Shown: in pieces, positions 1 through 9,041 of the stretch
Position numbering within the stretch: position 1 is the first letter of the stretch
How the letters are laid out: the number at the start of each line of letters is the position of its first letter
NCBI GenBank assembly: GCA_963760735.1
Contig: CAVXEB010000004.1
Location: forward strand, 62,001-126,000
Reading direction: 5' to 3'
Length of the DNA stretch: 64,000 bases
Origin: CF-46 sp963760735
GTDB taxonomy: Bacteria; Chloroflexota; Limnocylindria; Limnocylindrales; CSP1-4
Translations under genes and position numbers: made by a program
Notes under the pieces: model-generated
Told to the model about the DNA's origin: nothing
Database searches by the model: none
What the model saw: only the letters and a program-made list of their open reading frames with translations

Positions 1-420
1 GGTGTCGATCGTCGCGGACACGAAGCCGGCGACGTCGAAGCCCGGGTTGGACCAGAAATCCTTGTCCTCGATCGCGGTCGTCGCATCGAGCAGCTCGGGC
101 GGCAGCTCGGCGAACGACACCAGCTCGCGCTTGAACTCACCGAGCCGGGCGAGGACCGTCTTGTCGGTCCGGTCGCTGATCGTGGTCTGCTGGTCGAAGA
201 CGAGACCGCTCAGGGTGTGCTTGGGGTCGGGCAGTCCCTGGCTGTAGTAGTTGTAGGCGGCGGCGACCGCGACCAGGCCCGCCAGGCCGATCAGCAGGAA
301 GATCGCCAGGAGCAGGATGGGGATCGCGATGAGGACTCGTCGAAGGTTCGACGAGCCACGAGGCCGTCCGCGTCGGAGGCCGCGCCGATGGCGCTGTCGC
401 CGCGCGAGGCTGGTCTGCAT
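1..420 (-). CDS. class A penicillin-binding protein, N-terminal part (cut by window edge)
   Basis: The first 140 codons of a bifunctional peptidoglycan synthase; the rest lies beyond the window. The visible protein has a very basic cytoplasmic tail (residues 1-28, many Arg), one membrane anchor (about 29-56) and then the start of a GT51 glycosyltransferase domain. TTAIEDKDF at residues 114-122 matches the family signature carrying the first catalytic Glu. The ATG at 420 gives the tail-anchor-GT51 order expected of a PBP1-type enzyme that polymerises lipid II outside the membrane. It diverges from tyrS across a 77-bp gap, where TATGCT on the minus strand could be a -10 box. The transpeptidase domain cannot be checked. 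Confidence 0.85.
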   Translation of the reverse strand, partial: MQTSLARRQRHRRGLRRGRPRGSSNLRRVLIAIPILLLAIFLLIGLAGLVAVAAAYNYYSQGLPDPKHTLSGLVFDQQTTISDRTDKTVLARLGEFKRELVSFAELPPELLDATTAIEDKDFWSNPGFDVAGFVSATIDT

Positions 421-497
421 GTCGGGCCGCACGATAGCATAGGGGTCGTGGAATTCCCCCCTCTCCGGACGGTCGAGACGGCTCGGCCGAGCGTGGT

Positions 498-1832
498 GTG
501 ACGCCTCCGGACGAGTCCGCGACGGCCTCGCCGACGCTCGGAACGCTCCTCGACGAGCTGACGTGGCGGGGCATGCTCCACGGGACCACGCCCGGGCTCC
601 CGGCACGCCTCGCGAGCGGCCGGCCGATCGCCGGCTACAACGGCTTCGATCCGAGCGGACCGTCTCTCCACGTGGGACATCTCGTCCCGATCTTCGGGCT
701 CCTCCAGTTCCAGCGGCACGGCGGCCGGCCCGTCGCCCTCCTCGGCGGCGGCACGGGGATGATCGGCGACCCGTCCGGGACGTCGGCGGAGCGAAATCTC
801 CTGGACCGCGAGACCCTCGCCGCGAACGTCGCCGGGATCCGGTCGCAGCTCGAGCGGTTCCTCGACTTCTCGCCGGCCGCCGGCGACCGCGGCGCCGTCC
901 TCGTGAACAACCTCGACTGGCTCGGCGAGATCGGCCTGATCGACTGGCTGCGCGACGTCGGCAAGCACTTCACGATCCCGTACATGCTCGCCAAGGACTC
1001 CGTCGCGACACGGATGGACCGCGGGCTGTCGTTCACCGAGTTCAGCTACATGCTGATCCAGGCGACGGACTACGAGCACCTCCACCGGACGCTGGGGGTC
1101 GACCTCCAGATGGGCGGCGCCGACCAGTGGGGCAACATCACGGCGGGTCTCGAGCTGATCCGCCGTCGCGTCGGCCTGGCCGACGACGCCGATCGCGGCG
1201 CGGACGAGCCCGCCCATGCGCTCGCGTACAAGCTCCTCCTCTCGCCGTCGGGGACGAAGTTCGGCAAGACGGAGGGCGGCACGTCGGTCTGGCTGGACGC
1301 CGAGCGGACCTCGCCGTACGCCTTCTACCAGTACTGGCTGAACACGGACGACCGCGACGTCGGCACGTACCTCCGGTGGTTCACCCTCAAGGGCCGCGAG
1401 GAGATCGAGGCGCTCGAGGCGGAGATCGCAGCACACCCGGAGACCCGGGCCGCCCAGCGTTCGCTCGCCCTCGACATCGCGGCGCGGACGCACGGCGACC
1501 TGGCGGCAGATCAGGCCGAAGCGGACAGCGCCGCGATGTTCGGGCCGGGTGACCCGACGGATCCGACGCAGCTCGCTCGGCTGTTCGGCAGCGTTGACTC
1601 GTTCGAGTTCACGCGCGACCAACTCGCTGCCGGATCTGGAGCATTCGGCTTCTCGAGCGACTCGTTCTCGTCGAATTCAGAAGCCCGGAGGGCGATCCAG
1701 CAAGGCAGTCTCTGGATCAACGGTCAGCGGATCACCGCCTTCGACCAACCCGTTCCGGATCCGATCGGCGGCGAGTTCCTGGTCGTCCGGACCGGCAAGC
1801 GCAAGAAGCGGATCGGGCGACTCAAGGGCTGA
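498..1832 (+). CDS. tyrS: tyrosine--tRNA ligase
   Basis: Class I aminoacyl-tRNA synthetase charging tRNA-Tyr. HVGH at residues 58-61 is the HIGH motif, preceded by the tyrosine-pocket stretch YNGFDPSGPSLH. KFGKT near residues 254-258 is the KMSKS-equivalent loop. The last 60 or so residues form an S4 RNA-binding domain ending in the basic GKRKKRIGRLKG. The 444-aa length is normal for the bacterial enzyme. It starts with GTG. The upstream gap is too short to hold a T-box leader. The next gene begins 14 bp downstream and may be co-transcribed. Confidence 0.95.
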   Translation: MTPPDESATASPTLGTLLDELTWRGMLHGTTPGLPARLASGRPIAGYNGFDPSGPSLHVGHLVPIFGLLQFQRHGGRPVALLGGGTGMIGDPSGTSAERNLLDRETLAANVAGIRSQLERFLDFSPAAGDRGAVLVNNLDWLGEIGLIDWLRDVGKHFTIPYMLAKDSVATRMDRGLSFTEFSYMLIQATDYEHLHRTLGVDLQMGGADQWGNITAGLELIRRRVGLADDADRGADEPAHALAYKLLLSPSGTKFGKTEGGTSVWLDAERTSPYAFYQYWLNTDDRDVGTYLRWFTLKGREEIEALEAEIAAHPETRAAQRSLALDIAARTHGDLAADQAEADSAAMFGPGDPTDPTQLARLFGSVDSFEFTRDQLAAGSGAFGFSSDSFSSNSEARRAIQQGSLWINGQRITAFDQPVPDPIGGEFLVVRTGKRKKRIGRLKG

Positions 1833-1846
1833 CGCGAGGGCGATCG

Positions 1847-2485
1847 ATGAAGCTCGATGTGCTGGTCCTGGTGGCGCTCGTTGCGCTGCAGTCCGCGCTC
1901 CTGACGTTCTACTGGAGCCATTGCGCCGGGCCTGCACTCGTGCACGCCGGTGCGCGACCGCGAACGCTTCGCGTCGTCCAGACCGTCGGCGTCCTGAGCC
2001 TGGTCGGTTTCGTCATCGCGATCGCGATTCGACTGAGCCGGTTCGATGTCCCGACCTGGCTCTGGGTCGTCATCGCCGGCCTGACCGGGTGGTACCTGCT
2101 GGCCTGGCCGAGGCCACTCTGGGTCGCCCGCATCTCCGGCGGTGTGGACGATCGCGAGATCCTCCGTCAGGCGATCTGGCGGCTCAACTGGGCATCGAGG
2201 GAGCTGATGAAGGACCCCGACTCCGTGTCGCGGCGGAACACGGTCGAGCAGTGCCGCGAGGCGGTGCGACGGCTTCCGCGGTCGGTGGAAACGGGAGCGC
2301 TGATCGATGCGTGGCTCGCCGAATCCGAGGCGGTCCTCGAGGGCGGCCCGGGTGCGGCCGAATCGAACCGACAACGCTACTCGGCGATCGTGGCGGAGGC
2401 CCAACGCCTCTGGCCGGACGCGGACACGGGCAGCGTGGCCATTCCGTCCCGCCCGATCGAACAAGCGGAGCGGGAACCGGCCTAG
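1847..2485 (+). CDS. hypothetical membrane protein
   Basis: A 212-aa protein that I do not recognise. Visible features are an N-terminal hydrophobic helix (about residues 4-20), two further hydrophobic stretches (about 45-62 and 70-86, the second rich in Trp), and then a soluble, charged, mostly helical C-terminal half of about 120 residues. That makes it an inner-membrane protein with a cytoplasmic or external tail. It follows tyrS by 14 bp and converges on the hisIE stop with a 4-bp gap, so it ends a short tyrS transcription unit. No catalytic motif was seen. The reading frame is well supported by its high third-position GC. Confidence 0.75.
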   Translation: MKLDVLVLVALVALQSALLTFYWSHCAGPALVHAGARPRTLRVVQTVGVLSLVGFVIAIAIRLSRFDVPTWLWVVIAGLTGWYLLAWPRPLWVARISGGVDDREILRQAIWRLNWASRELMKDPDSVSRRNTVEQCREAVRRLPRSVETGALIDAWLAESEAVLEGGPGAAESNRQRYSAIVAEAQRLWPDADTGSVAIPSRPIEQAEREPA

Positions 2486-2489
2486 GGTC

Positions 2490-3167
2490 TCATCGCGGCG
2501 GTCCGTGGCGGCCGCGGAGGACGTCGATCGCGTTCGACGGCGGGACGCCTCGCTCCGCGAGCAGGACGAGCGCGTGGTAGAGCAGGTCGGCCGTCTCGCC
2601 CGCGAGCGCATCCCGCGTCGTGCCTCGATCGGCGCCGCCGGCCTCGGCCGTCGCATCGTCCTTGGCCGCGATCAGGACCTCGGTTGCCTCCTCGGTCACC
2701 TTCCGTCCGGCGACGTCGACGCCGCCGTCGAGGAGGGTCGCCGTATACGAGCCCTCGGGTCGCTCGTCGGCCCGCGACGCGATCGTCGCCCAGAGGCCTT
2801 CCAGCCAGGCGAAGCCCTGCGTCGTCGGCTCGGCGGGTGCGCCGTCGGGGTCGAAGCAGCTCCGGGTGTCGCGATGGCAGGTCGGTCCGACGGGGTCGAC
2901 CGAGAGCAGGATCGCGTCGGCGTCGCAATCGAGGACGATCTCCCGGACGAGCAGCTCGTGGCCCGACGATTCCCCCTTCCGCCAGAGCCGGTCGCGGGTC
3001 CGCGAGTGGAAGTGGACCACCCCGGTCTCCTGCGTCACCCGCCACGCCTCCTCGTCCATCCAGGCAAGCATCAGGACCCGGCCGTCGGCAGCGTCCTGGA
3101 TGATCGCCGGGGCGAGCCCGTTCGGACCCCAGCGAGGCTCGGTCCGGGGCGCGGCGGCGTAGGTCAC
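2490..3167 (-). CDS. hisIE: bifunctional phosphoribosyl-AMP cyclohydrolase / phosphoribosyl-ATP pyrophosphatase
   Basis: Carries out histidine steps 2 and 3. The N-terminal HisI domain shows the metal-binding Asp/Cys stretch DCDADAILL followed by GPTCHRDTRSCF. The C-terminal HisE domain is an all-alpha NTP-pyrophosphohydrolase fold with EEATEVLIAAKDD and GETADLLYHALVLLAERG. The 225-aa length fits a HisI-HisE fusion. The GTG start overlaps the hisF stop in the string GTGA, so translation is coupled. It is the last gene of the eight-gene minus-strand operon. A proline-rich linker joins the two domains at about residues 110-115. Confidence 0.93.
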   Translation of the reverse strand: MTYAAAPRTEPRWGPNGLAPAIIQDAADGRVLMLAWMDEEAWRVTQETGVVHFHSRTRDRLWRKGESSGHELLVREIVLDCDADAILLSVDPVGPTCHRDTRSCFDPDGAPAEPTTQGFAWLEGLWATIASRADERPEGSYTATLLDGGVDVAGRKVTEEATEVLIAAKDDATAEAGGADRGTTRDALAGETADLLYHALVLLAERGVPPSNAIDVLRGRHGPPR

Positions 3168-3964
3168 GCCGCGACCTGCTCGACGAGCCGCACCGGCAGG
3201 CCGGCGGCGGCCATCGCCGCCTTCACGTCGGCGATCGAGTGGAGCCGGCGGTGGAAGATCGACGCTGCGAGCACCGCGTCGGCGCCGCCGTCGCGGATCG
3301 CGGCGACGAAGTCCGCGGGACCAGCGGCACCGCCCGACGCGATCACCGGGACGCGGAGGCGGCTCGAGATCGCCCACAGCAGGTCCGTGTCGAAGCCCGA
3401 GCGTGTTCCGTCCCGGTCGATCGAGGTCACGAGCAGCTCGCCGGCCCCGAGGTCGACGACGCGCTCCGCCCAGGCGATCGCGTCGAGGTCGGTCGGCTCG
3501 CGGCCACCCTTGACGACGACCTCCCACGATGGCCCCGCCTGCGGTTCGTCGTCCGGCACCTGGCGGCGCCTGGCATCGATCGCCACGACGACCGCCTGGC
3601 GGCCGAACCGGGCCGCACAGCGCGAGACGAGCGTCGGGTCCGCGACGGCAGCGGTGTTCAGGGACACCTTGTCGGCCCCCGCCCGGAGGACGTCTCGCAT
3701 GTCGCGGACGCTCCGGACACCGCCGCCGACCGTCAGCGGGATGAAGGCCCGGCGGGCCGTTCGCTCGACGATGTCGAGGAGCGTGCCGCGTCCCTCCGGC
3801 GCGGCGCCGATGTCGAGGAAGACGAGCTCGTCGGCGCCCTCCGTCGCGTATCGGGCGGCGAGCTCCGGCGGGTCGCCCTCGTCGACGAGGTCGACGAACT
3901 GGGTACCCTTCACGACCCGGCCGTCCGCGACGTCGAGGCACGGGATCACGCGCCGGCACAGCAT
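3164..3964 (-). CDS. hisF: imidazole glycerol phosphate synthase, cyclase subunit
   Basis: The cyclase half of IGP synthase. It takes ammonia from HisH and converts PRFAR to imidazole glycerol phosphate and AICAR. The (beta/alpha)8 barrel is evident: CLDVADGRVVKG near the N-terminus carries the first catalytic Asp, VVVAIDARR the second, and the phosphate-binding glycines sit in GGGVRSVRDM and IASGGAAG. It is 266 aa, slightly longer than typical because of an insert after IDARR. The ATG shares a base with the hisH stop (TGATG), and its own stop overlaps hisIE. It lies directly after its partner subunit, as usual. Confidence 0.95.
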   Translation of the reverse strand: MLCRRVIPCLDVADGRVVKGTQFVDLVDEGDPPELAARYATEGADELVFLDIGAAPEGRGTLLDIVERTARRAFIPLTVGGGVRSVRDMRDVLRAGADKVSLNTAAVADPTLVSRCAARFGRQAVVVAIDARRRQVPDDEPQAGPSWEVVVKGGREPTDLDAIAWAERVVDLGAGELLVTSIDRDGTRSGFDTDLLWAISSRLRVPVIASGGAAGPADFVAAIRDGGADAVLAASIFHRRLHSIADVKAAMAAAGLPVRLVEQVAA

Positions 3965-4656
3965 CAGGCGGACACCGGGGTCGCACGGGTGGGCTTCGTG
4001 GCGCGCGGCCATGCGCCGTCGCGGATGAGCGCGACGACGTTGCCGAGAAGCCGCAGCCCGTCGGTGCCGCTCCGCTCGGGGTGGAACTGGACGCCGAGGA
4101 TGTTGTCGCGCGCGACGGCGCTGACGAACGAGCCGCCGTGGGTCGTCCGGGCGAGCACGACGTCGGTCGAATCCGGCCCGATCGGCGCGCCGGCGTACGA
4201 GTGGACGAAATAGAAGTCGGCAGAGGGGCGGATGCCGGCGAACAGGGGATGCTCGCGGGTCCGCTCGACCTGGTTCCACCCGATATGGGGGAGGGTCGGG
4301 GCGTCGTCGAGGAGCGCGGTCCGGCCCGCGAGCACGCCGAGCGTCGCCGCGCCGTCCTCATCACTCCCTTCGAAGAGGAGCTGCAGCCCGAGGCAGATGC
4401 CGAGGTACGGTCGCCCGGCGTCGATCCAGCCGAGGATCGCTCCTCCGAGGCCGCGCCGCTCGAGCCGCTCCATCGCCGGCGCCGCCGCCCCGACGCCCGG
4501 GACGACGAGGAGGTCCGAGCCCCGGATCGCCTCTGCGTCACGGACCACGACGACGTCGGCACCGACGCTGCCAAGCGCCTGGTCGATACTCACGAGGTTG
4601 CCGGCGCCGTAGTCGACGACGGCGACGCGCGGGCGGCCAGGGGAGGGGCCGGTCAT
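3964..4656 (-). CDS. hisH: imidazole glycerol phosphate synthase, glutaminase subunit
   Basis: Class I glutamine amidotransferase that hydrolyses glutamine and channels ammonia to HisF. GICLGLQLLFEGS holds the nucleophile Cys, and GVQFHPERSG holds the His-Glu pair, so the triad is complete. The oxyanion-strand region PGVGA is also present. It is 230 aa, slightly extended at the C-terminus. The ATG overlaps the hisB stop by one base (TGATG). Its position between hisB and hisF is the classical order. Confidence 0.95.
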   Translation of the reverse strand: MTGPSPGRPRVAVVDYGAGNLVSIDQALGSVGADVVVVRDAEAIRGSDLLVVPGVGAAAPAMERLERRGLGGAILGWIDAGRPYLGICLGLQLLFEGSDEDGAATLGVLAGRTALLDDAPTLPHIGWNQVERTREHPLFAGIRPSADFYFVHSYAGAPIGPDSTDVVLARTTHGGSFVSAVARDNILGVQFHPERSGTDGLRLLGNVVALIRDGAWPRATKPTRATPVSA

Positions 4657-5279
4657 CAGGTCGAGCCCTTCGTCGACGCCACTCCCCGGCGACGCGGGTC
4701 CGGGGCGACGGCGGCGCGCAGCGCGCGGCCGAGGGCCTTGAACGCGGCCTCGGCCAGGTGATGGTCGTTGCGGCCCGACCCGCGGACGTGGAGCGTCGCA
4801 CCGGCCGTGCGCGAGAACGCCTCGAGCGCGTGCTCGACGAGCTGCAGGCTGAGCTCGCCGGCCCGATGCCCTCGGAACGGCAGATCGATCACCGCGTACG
4901 GCCGCCCGCCGACGTCGATGATCGCGGTCGCCACGGCCTCGTCCATCGGCACGCTCGCATCGCCGAATCGCTCGATCCCGGCCCGGTCCCCGAGAGCTTC
5001 CGCAACCGCCGAGCCGAGGACGAGCGCGACGTCCTCGACGGTGTGGTGGTCGTCGACGTGGAGGTCGCCGCGGGCCTGGACCGTGAGATCGAACAGGCCG
5101 TGATGGGCGAAGGACCCGAGCAGGTGGTCGTAGAAGCCGACGCCCGTCTGGACGTCCGCCTCGCCCCTCCCGTCGAGGTCGAGCGTGACCGTCACGTCGG
5201 TCTCGCGGGTCGTCCGCTCGACGGTAACCCTCCGGCCGACCCGATCCCGGACGTCGATCGAGCCGAGCGGCGTCGTCAT
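4656..5279 (-). CDS. hisB: imidazoleglycerol-phosphate dehydratase
   Basis: Dehydrates imidazole glycerol phosphate to imidazole acetol phosphate (step 6). The two manganese-binding His-rich motifs are visible: GFYDHLLGSFAHHG and HVDDHHTVEDV in the first half, and the matching pair LVEHALEAFSR and GRNDHHLAEAAFKALG in the second. This is the monofunctional plant/bacterial form (207 aa) without a phosphatase domain, so histidinol-phosphatase must be encoded elsewhere. The ATG overlaps the hisC stop in ATGA. The C-terminus ends in a short basic tail. Confidence 0.95.
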   Translation of the reverse strand: MTTPLGSIDVRDRVGRRVTVERTTRETDVTVTLDLDGRGEADVQTGVGFYDHLLGSFAHHGLFDLTVQARGDLHVDDHHTVEDVALVLGSAVAEALGDRAGIERFGDASVPMDEAVATAIIDVGGRPYAVIDLPFRGHRAGELSLQLVEHALEAFSRTAGATLHVRGSGRNDHHLAEAAFKALGRALRAAVAPDPRRRGVASTKGST

Positions 5280-6418
5280 GCCCGCGCTCCTTCGATCTCG
5301 CGGGCGGCCGCAACCAGCCGGTCGTTGCCGGCGTGGTCGCGGATCGTCAGTCGCAGGCAGTGGGCCAGGGGATGCCCGGCCGGGAACGTCCGCGGGACCA
5401 GGCCGCGCTCGAGCATGCCCGTCGCGACGGCGGCGGCCCGCTCCGGGCGGTCGAGGTCCACGAGCAGGAAGTTCGTGACCGACGGACGAACCGTCCAGCC
5501 CGCGCCCCGGAGCTGCTCCGCGAGGCGATCGCGCTCGCGGTCGACCCGGGCGACGTTGGCCGCCATCGCCTCGGGATCCGTCAGCGCGGCCGTCACGACC
5601 GACACGCTCACCGTGGACACGGACCCGGGCGGCCGGTACGGCGCGATCCGCGCGATCGTCCCCGGTTGCGCGATCGCGAAGCCGACCCGGAGCCCGGCGA
5701 GGGCATAGGCCTTGCTGGCGGTCCGGACGACGACGAGGTTGTCGTGCGTCGATCGCAGGTCGAGCAGGCTCCGGCCGACGAACTCCGCGTACGCCTCGTC
5801 GAGAACGACCATCGCCGGAGCGCGCCCTGCCGCCGCGGCATCGTCGGCGATCCCGTCGAGCAGGGCCGCGATCGCGCCGTCGGGCTCGGGCAGCCCCGTC
5901 GGGTTGTTCGGGCTGCAGAGCCAGACGAGGTCGGCATCGGCGGCCGCGACGCGCGTGGCCGGAAGGTCGAGCCGGTAGCCCTCGTCCGGTCCAAGCCGCG
6001 GAACGGCCACGACGGTCGCGCCCCGCTGCTCGGTCACGACCCGGTACATCGCATAGGTCGGGCCAGGCACGACGGCGCGGCCGCCCGCGGGCAGGAATGC
6101 CTTGCCCACGAGATCGAGGATCTCGTCGGCCCCGGCACCGACGAGCAGCTCGTCCATTCCGACGCCGTACACGCGGGCGGCGGTCTCCACGAGTCGGCGG
6201 TAGTCCGACGGCGGGTACTCCGACAACGGGGCCTCGAACGCGCCCGCCGCCAGGATCCGGGCCGCGAGCTCCGGCGGTGCGGGCGACGTGTTCAGGTCGA
6301 ATCGGAGGATGTCGCCGATGGGCACGCCGTAGCGCGCCGCGACTTCCTCGTCGGTGGCCTCCCAGCTGTAGCTGGCCGGATGGGTCGGGAGGCTCGTCGT
6401 GACCGGCGTGGGGCTCAC
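5276..6418 (-). CDS. hisC: histidinol-phosphate aminotransferase
   Basis: PLP-dependent class I/II aminotransferase that converts imidazole acetol phosphate to histidinol phosphate using glutamate. Family marks include SEYPPSDYRRL near the N-terminus, CSPNNPTG, VVLDEAYAEF, and the PLP-lysine motif TASKAYALAGLRVGFA around residue 235. An Arg-containing stretch near the C-terminus (CLRLTIRDHAGND) binds substrate carboxylate. It has 380 aa with a GTG start overlapping the hisD stop (GTGA). Its place inside the his operon supports HisC over another paralogue. Confidence 0.94.
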   Translation of the reverse strand: MSPTPVTTSLPTHPASYSWEATDEEVAARYGVPIGDILRFDLNTSPAPPELAARILAAGAFEAPLSEYPPSDYRRLVETAARVYGVGMDELLVGAGADEILDLVGKAFLPAGGRAVVPGPTYAMYRVVTEQRGATVVAVPRLGPDEGYRLDLPATRVAAADADLVWLCSPNNPTGLPEPDGAIAALLDGIADDAAAAGRAPAMVVLDEAYAEFVGRSLLDLRSTHDNLVVVRTASKAYALAGLRVGFAIAQPGTIARIAPYRPPGSVSTVSVSVVTAALTDPEAMAANVARVDRERDRLAEQLRGAGWTVRPSVTNFLLVDLDRPERAAAVATGMLERGLVPRTFPAGHPLAHCLRLTIRDHAGNDRLVAAAREIEGARA

Positions 6419-7818
6419 GGTCGGGGCTCCGCCGGGGCCGGCGAGCCGACCCCGACCCCGGCGCCGAACCGCGTCTCGACCGCGTTCCGGTGGGCCGTGA
6501 GACCCTCGGCCGTCGCGAGTCGACCGACCGTCGCCCGGATCGCGGTCAGGCCCCGCTCGTCGATCCGCTGAATCTGGGTGTACCTGCCGAATGCCTCGAC
6601 CGCCAAGGGATCGCACGCACGCGCGAGCCCGCCGGTCGGCAGGACGTGGTTCGCCCCGGTCGCGTAGTCGCCGGCGGACTCCGGGGCCCACGGCCCGACG
6701 AAGATGGAGCCCGCGTGGCGGATCCGGTTCGCCACCTCGTCGGCGTCGCGGACGTCGATCGAGAGGTGCTCCGGGGCGTAGGCGTCGACGAAGGCGATGG
6801 CCGCGTCGAGGTCGCCGGCCAGGGCGATGCGGCCGTATGCGGCCAGCGCGCGGGCGAGCACCTCGCGCCGTTCGAGGCGCGGAAGGAGCGTCGCGATCTC
6901 CCGCTCGACGGCATCGGCGAGGCCGGCGCTCGTCGTGACCAGGATCGCCGGCGAATCCGGTCCGTGCTCGGCCTGGGTCACGAGGTCGGCGGCGACGATC
7001 GCCGGATCGGCGGCATCGTCCGCGAGGACCATCCCCTCGGACGGCCCGGCCGGCAGGTCGATCCCGACCAGGCCCGCGACCTCGAGCTTGGCCGCGGTCA
7101 CCCAGGGATTGCCGGGGCCGACGATGCGGTCGACGGGTTGCAGCGCGGGCTCGCCCGACGCGGGGTCGGCGTCCCAGCCGAACGCGAGCGCTCCGACGGC
7201 CTGGGCTCCGCCGGCGACGAGGACGGCATCGACCTCGAGCAGCCCGACTGCCCCGAGCAGCACCGGGTGGATCGCGCCCGTTGCGTCGGCCGGTGTCGCG
7301 ACGACGATCTCGCCGACGCCCGCGGTCCGCGCCGGCACGACAGTCATCACCAGCGACGAGGGATAGGGGGCCGAGCCGCCCGGCACGTAGCAGCCGACAC
7401 GATCGAGCGGCAGCCATCGACGCTCGATGTCGATCCCCGAGACGATCGTGGTCCGGTGGGTCACTGGGCGCTGGGTCGTCGCGAACCGGGTCACGTGGTC
7501 GATCGCCTGGTCGAGCGCGGCGCGGTCGTCCCGGTCGAGGCGATCGCGCGCGGCGGTCAGCTCGCGACGCTCGAGCAGGAGGCGCCCGTCGACCGAGCCG
7601 CCGCCGAACCGGGCGTTCGCCTCGCGGACGGCGCCGGCCCCGCGCGCCCGGACGTCGTCGAGGATCTCCCGCGCTCCGGCCCGGATCCGCTCATCGGGGA
7701 CCGCGCCACGCCGGAACAGGGCTCGCCGTTCGGCGACGGCCTCCGCGCGCGTGTCGCCGAGGTCGAGACGCCGAAGGGTCACTGCCGCATCCGCAGGCGC
7801 GGCGGTGTCCGCGGTCAC
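6415..7818 (-). CDS. hisD: histidinol dehydrogenase
   Basis: NAD- and zinc-dependent enzyme oxidising histidinol to histidine (last two steps). Typical segments are GCYVPGGSAPYPSSLVMT, IVGPGNPWVTAAK, DLPAGPSEGMVLAD, a zinc and general-base region around AEHGPDSP, and YAPEHLSIDVRD. At 467 aa it is some 30 residues longer than usual, mainly from a low-complexity N-terminus before LRRLDLGD. The GTG start overlaps the hisG stop (GTGA). A more upstream GTG is possible but would run deep into hisG. Confidence 0.94.
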   Translation of the reverse strand: MTADTAAPADAAVTLRRLDLGDTRAEAVAERRALFRRGAVPDERIRAGAREILDDVRARGAGAVREANARFGGGSVDGRLLLERRELTAARDRLDRDDRAALDQAIDHVTRFATTQRPVTHRTTIVSGIDIERRWLPLDRVGCYVPGGSAPYPSSLVMTVVPARTAGVGEIVVATPADATGAIHPVLLGAVGLLEVDAVLVAGGAQAVGALAFGWDADPASGEPALQPVDRIVGPGNPWVTAAKLEVAGLVGIDLPAGPSEGMVLADDAADPAIVAADLVTQAEHGPDSPAILVTTSAGLADAVEREIATLLPRLERREVLARALAAYGRIALAGDLDAAIAFVDAYAPEHLSIDVRDADEVANRIRHAGSIFVGPWAPESAGDYATGANHVLPTGGLARACDPLAVEAFGRYTQIQRIDERGLTAIRATVGRLATAEGLTAHRNAVETRFGAGVGVGSPAPAEPRP

Positions 7819-8690
7819 GGAACGATCTTCTCGATCGGGAGGACGAGGATCCCCGACGCGCCGGCCGATTTCAGGCGGGGCAGGAGGCTCCACACATCGT
7901 CGGCGCCGACCACGGCATGGATCGCGATCATCCCGGCGTGGGCGAGCGGGATCACGGACGGCGACTCGAGCCCCGGCAGCAGCGTCTCGAGCTCGTGGAG
8001 CCGGCTCGCCGGGGCGTTCATCATCAGGTACTTCCGATCCCGGGCGGCGATGACGGCGCTGAGCATCGTGTCGACCGCGGCGACCTCGTCGGCCCGCTGG
8101 ACCTGGGCGGTGGGATTGGCGATCAGGACCGCTTCGGACGCGAGGACGTCCGCGATGGGCCGCAGCCCGTTCATCACCAGCGTGGACCCGGTCGAGACAA
8201 GGTCGACGATCGCCTCGGCCAGGCCGAGTCGCGGCGCCACCTCGACCGCGCCGGAGATCGAGATGACCTCGACCGCGAGCCCGGCGTTCTCGAAGAACCG
8301 TCGGGTGGCGTTCGGATGGGCGGTGGCGACGCGCAGGCCGGCCAGATCACCGACGGTCCGGTAGGAGCTGTCGGCGGGCACGGCCGCGGCCAGGCGACAC
8401 TGCCCGAAGCCAAGGGGTCGAAGGCGGGGCAGCTCCGCGCCGGTCTCGGCGAGGAGATCCTCCCCGGTGACGCCGAGGTCGGCGACGCCGTCACCGACGA
8501 ACTCGATGACGTCGTTCGTCCGGACGAAGAGGATGTCGAGGTCGAAGTTGCGCACGCGGGCGACGAGGCTGCGCTCGTGCTCCTCGAAGACGAGGCCGGC
8601 ATCCCGGAGGAGCTCGACGGTCGGTTCGACGAGGCGACCCTTGTTCGGGATCGCCAGTCGCAGCCGCTCCCGGCCCTCGAGGGCGGTCAT
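7815..8690 (-). CDS. hisG: ATP phosphoribosyltransferase, long form
   Basis: Catalyses the first committed step, condensing ATP with PRPP. The PRPP/pyrophosphate loop is AIVDLVSTGSTL, and the N-terminus RLAIPNKGRL is characteristic. Its 291-aa length and the C-terminal segment (IPLAHAGMIAIHAVVG onward) indicate the long form with its own regulatory domain. Feedback control by histidine is therefore expected without a HisZ subunit, and no hisZ is seen. The ATG overlaps the stop of the upstream regulator gene in ATGA. Confidence 0.94.
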   Translation of the reverse strand: MTALEGRERLRLAIPNKGRLVEPTVELLRDAGLVFEEHERSLVARVRNFDLDILFVRTNDVIEFVGDGVADLGVTGEDLLAETGAELPRLRPLGFGQCRLAAAVPADSSYRTVGDLAGLRVATAHPNATRRFFENAGLAVEVISISGAVEVAPRLGLAEAIVDLVSTGSTLVMNGLRPIADVLASEAVLIANPTAQVQRADEVAAVDTMLSAVIAARDRKYLMMNAPASRLHELETLLPGLESPSVIPLAHAGMIAIHAVVGADDVWSLLPRLKSAGASGILVLPIEKIVP

Positions 8691-9013
8691 CGCTCCCGCC
8701 CGGCGGGGTAGGGGATCCCGGTCTCCCGCGCCGCGGCCAGGCGGCCGAGAGCCTCGCGGTAGCCACCCTCGCCGTGGTTGAGCCACGTGGCGATCCTCGT
8801 GATCGTGGCGGTGCTCGCCCCGGTGTCGCGGGAGATCGCGGCGTAGTGCTCGCCCTGATCGAGCCGCCGCACGACCGCCCACCGCTGAGCGAGGTCGCGA
8901 ATCTCCCCGAGCGTGCAGAGGTCCCGGAGGAAGCGGGCGGCCTCGTCGCGCGTCTCGAGGCGAAGGAGGGCCTCGATCAGCTCGTCGACGTCGCTCGTTC
9001 GCCAGTCTTCCAT
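8687..9013 (-). CDS. TrpR/YerC-type transcriptional regulator heading the his operon
   Basis: A 108-aa all-helical protein of the TrpR/YerC-YecD superfamily. The core runs from LIEALLRLETRDEAARFLRDLCT to the helix-turn-helix QGEHYAAISRDTGASTATITRIATWL. TrpR-family regulators of this kind are known or predicted to control amino-acid genes, and some have been proposed to govern histidine synthesis. Here it is the first gene of the his operon, coupled to hisG by ATGA. It starts 28 bp from four tandem 8-bp repeats, the natural candidate for its operator. A GAGG stretch precedes the ATG. I infer an autoregulated histidine-responsive repressor. Confidence 0.88.
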   Translation of the reverse strand: MEDWRTSDVDELIEALLRLETRDEAARFLRDLCTLGEIRDLAQRWAVVRRLDQGEHYAAISRDTGASTATITRIATWLNHGEGGYREALGRLAAARETGIPYPAGRER

Positions 9014-9041
9014 GTGCCTCGCCCTCGCGTGGTCGTCTGTC

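Noticed and set aside
2490..9013. Numerous long open frames on both strands across the his operon
   Set aside because: They are Arg/Pro/Ala-rich shadows of the his genes in other frames and show no family motifs.
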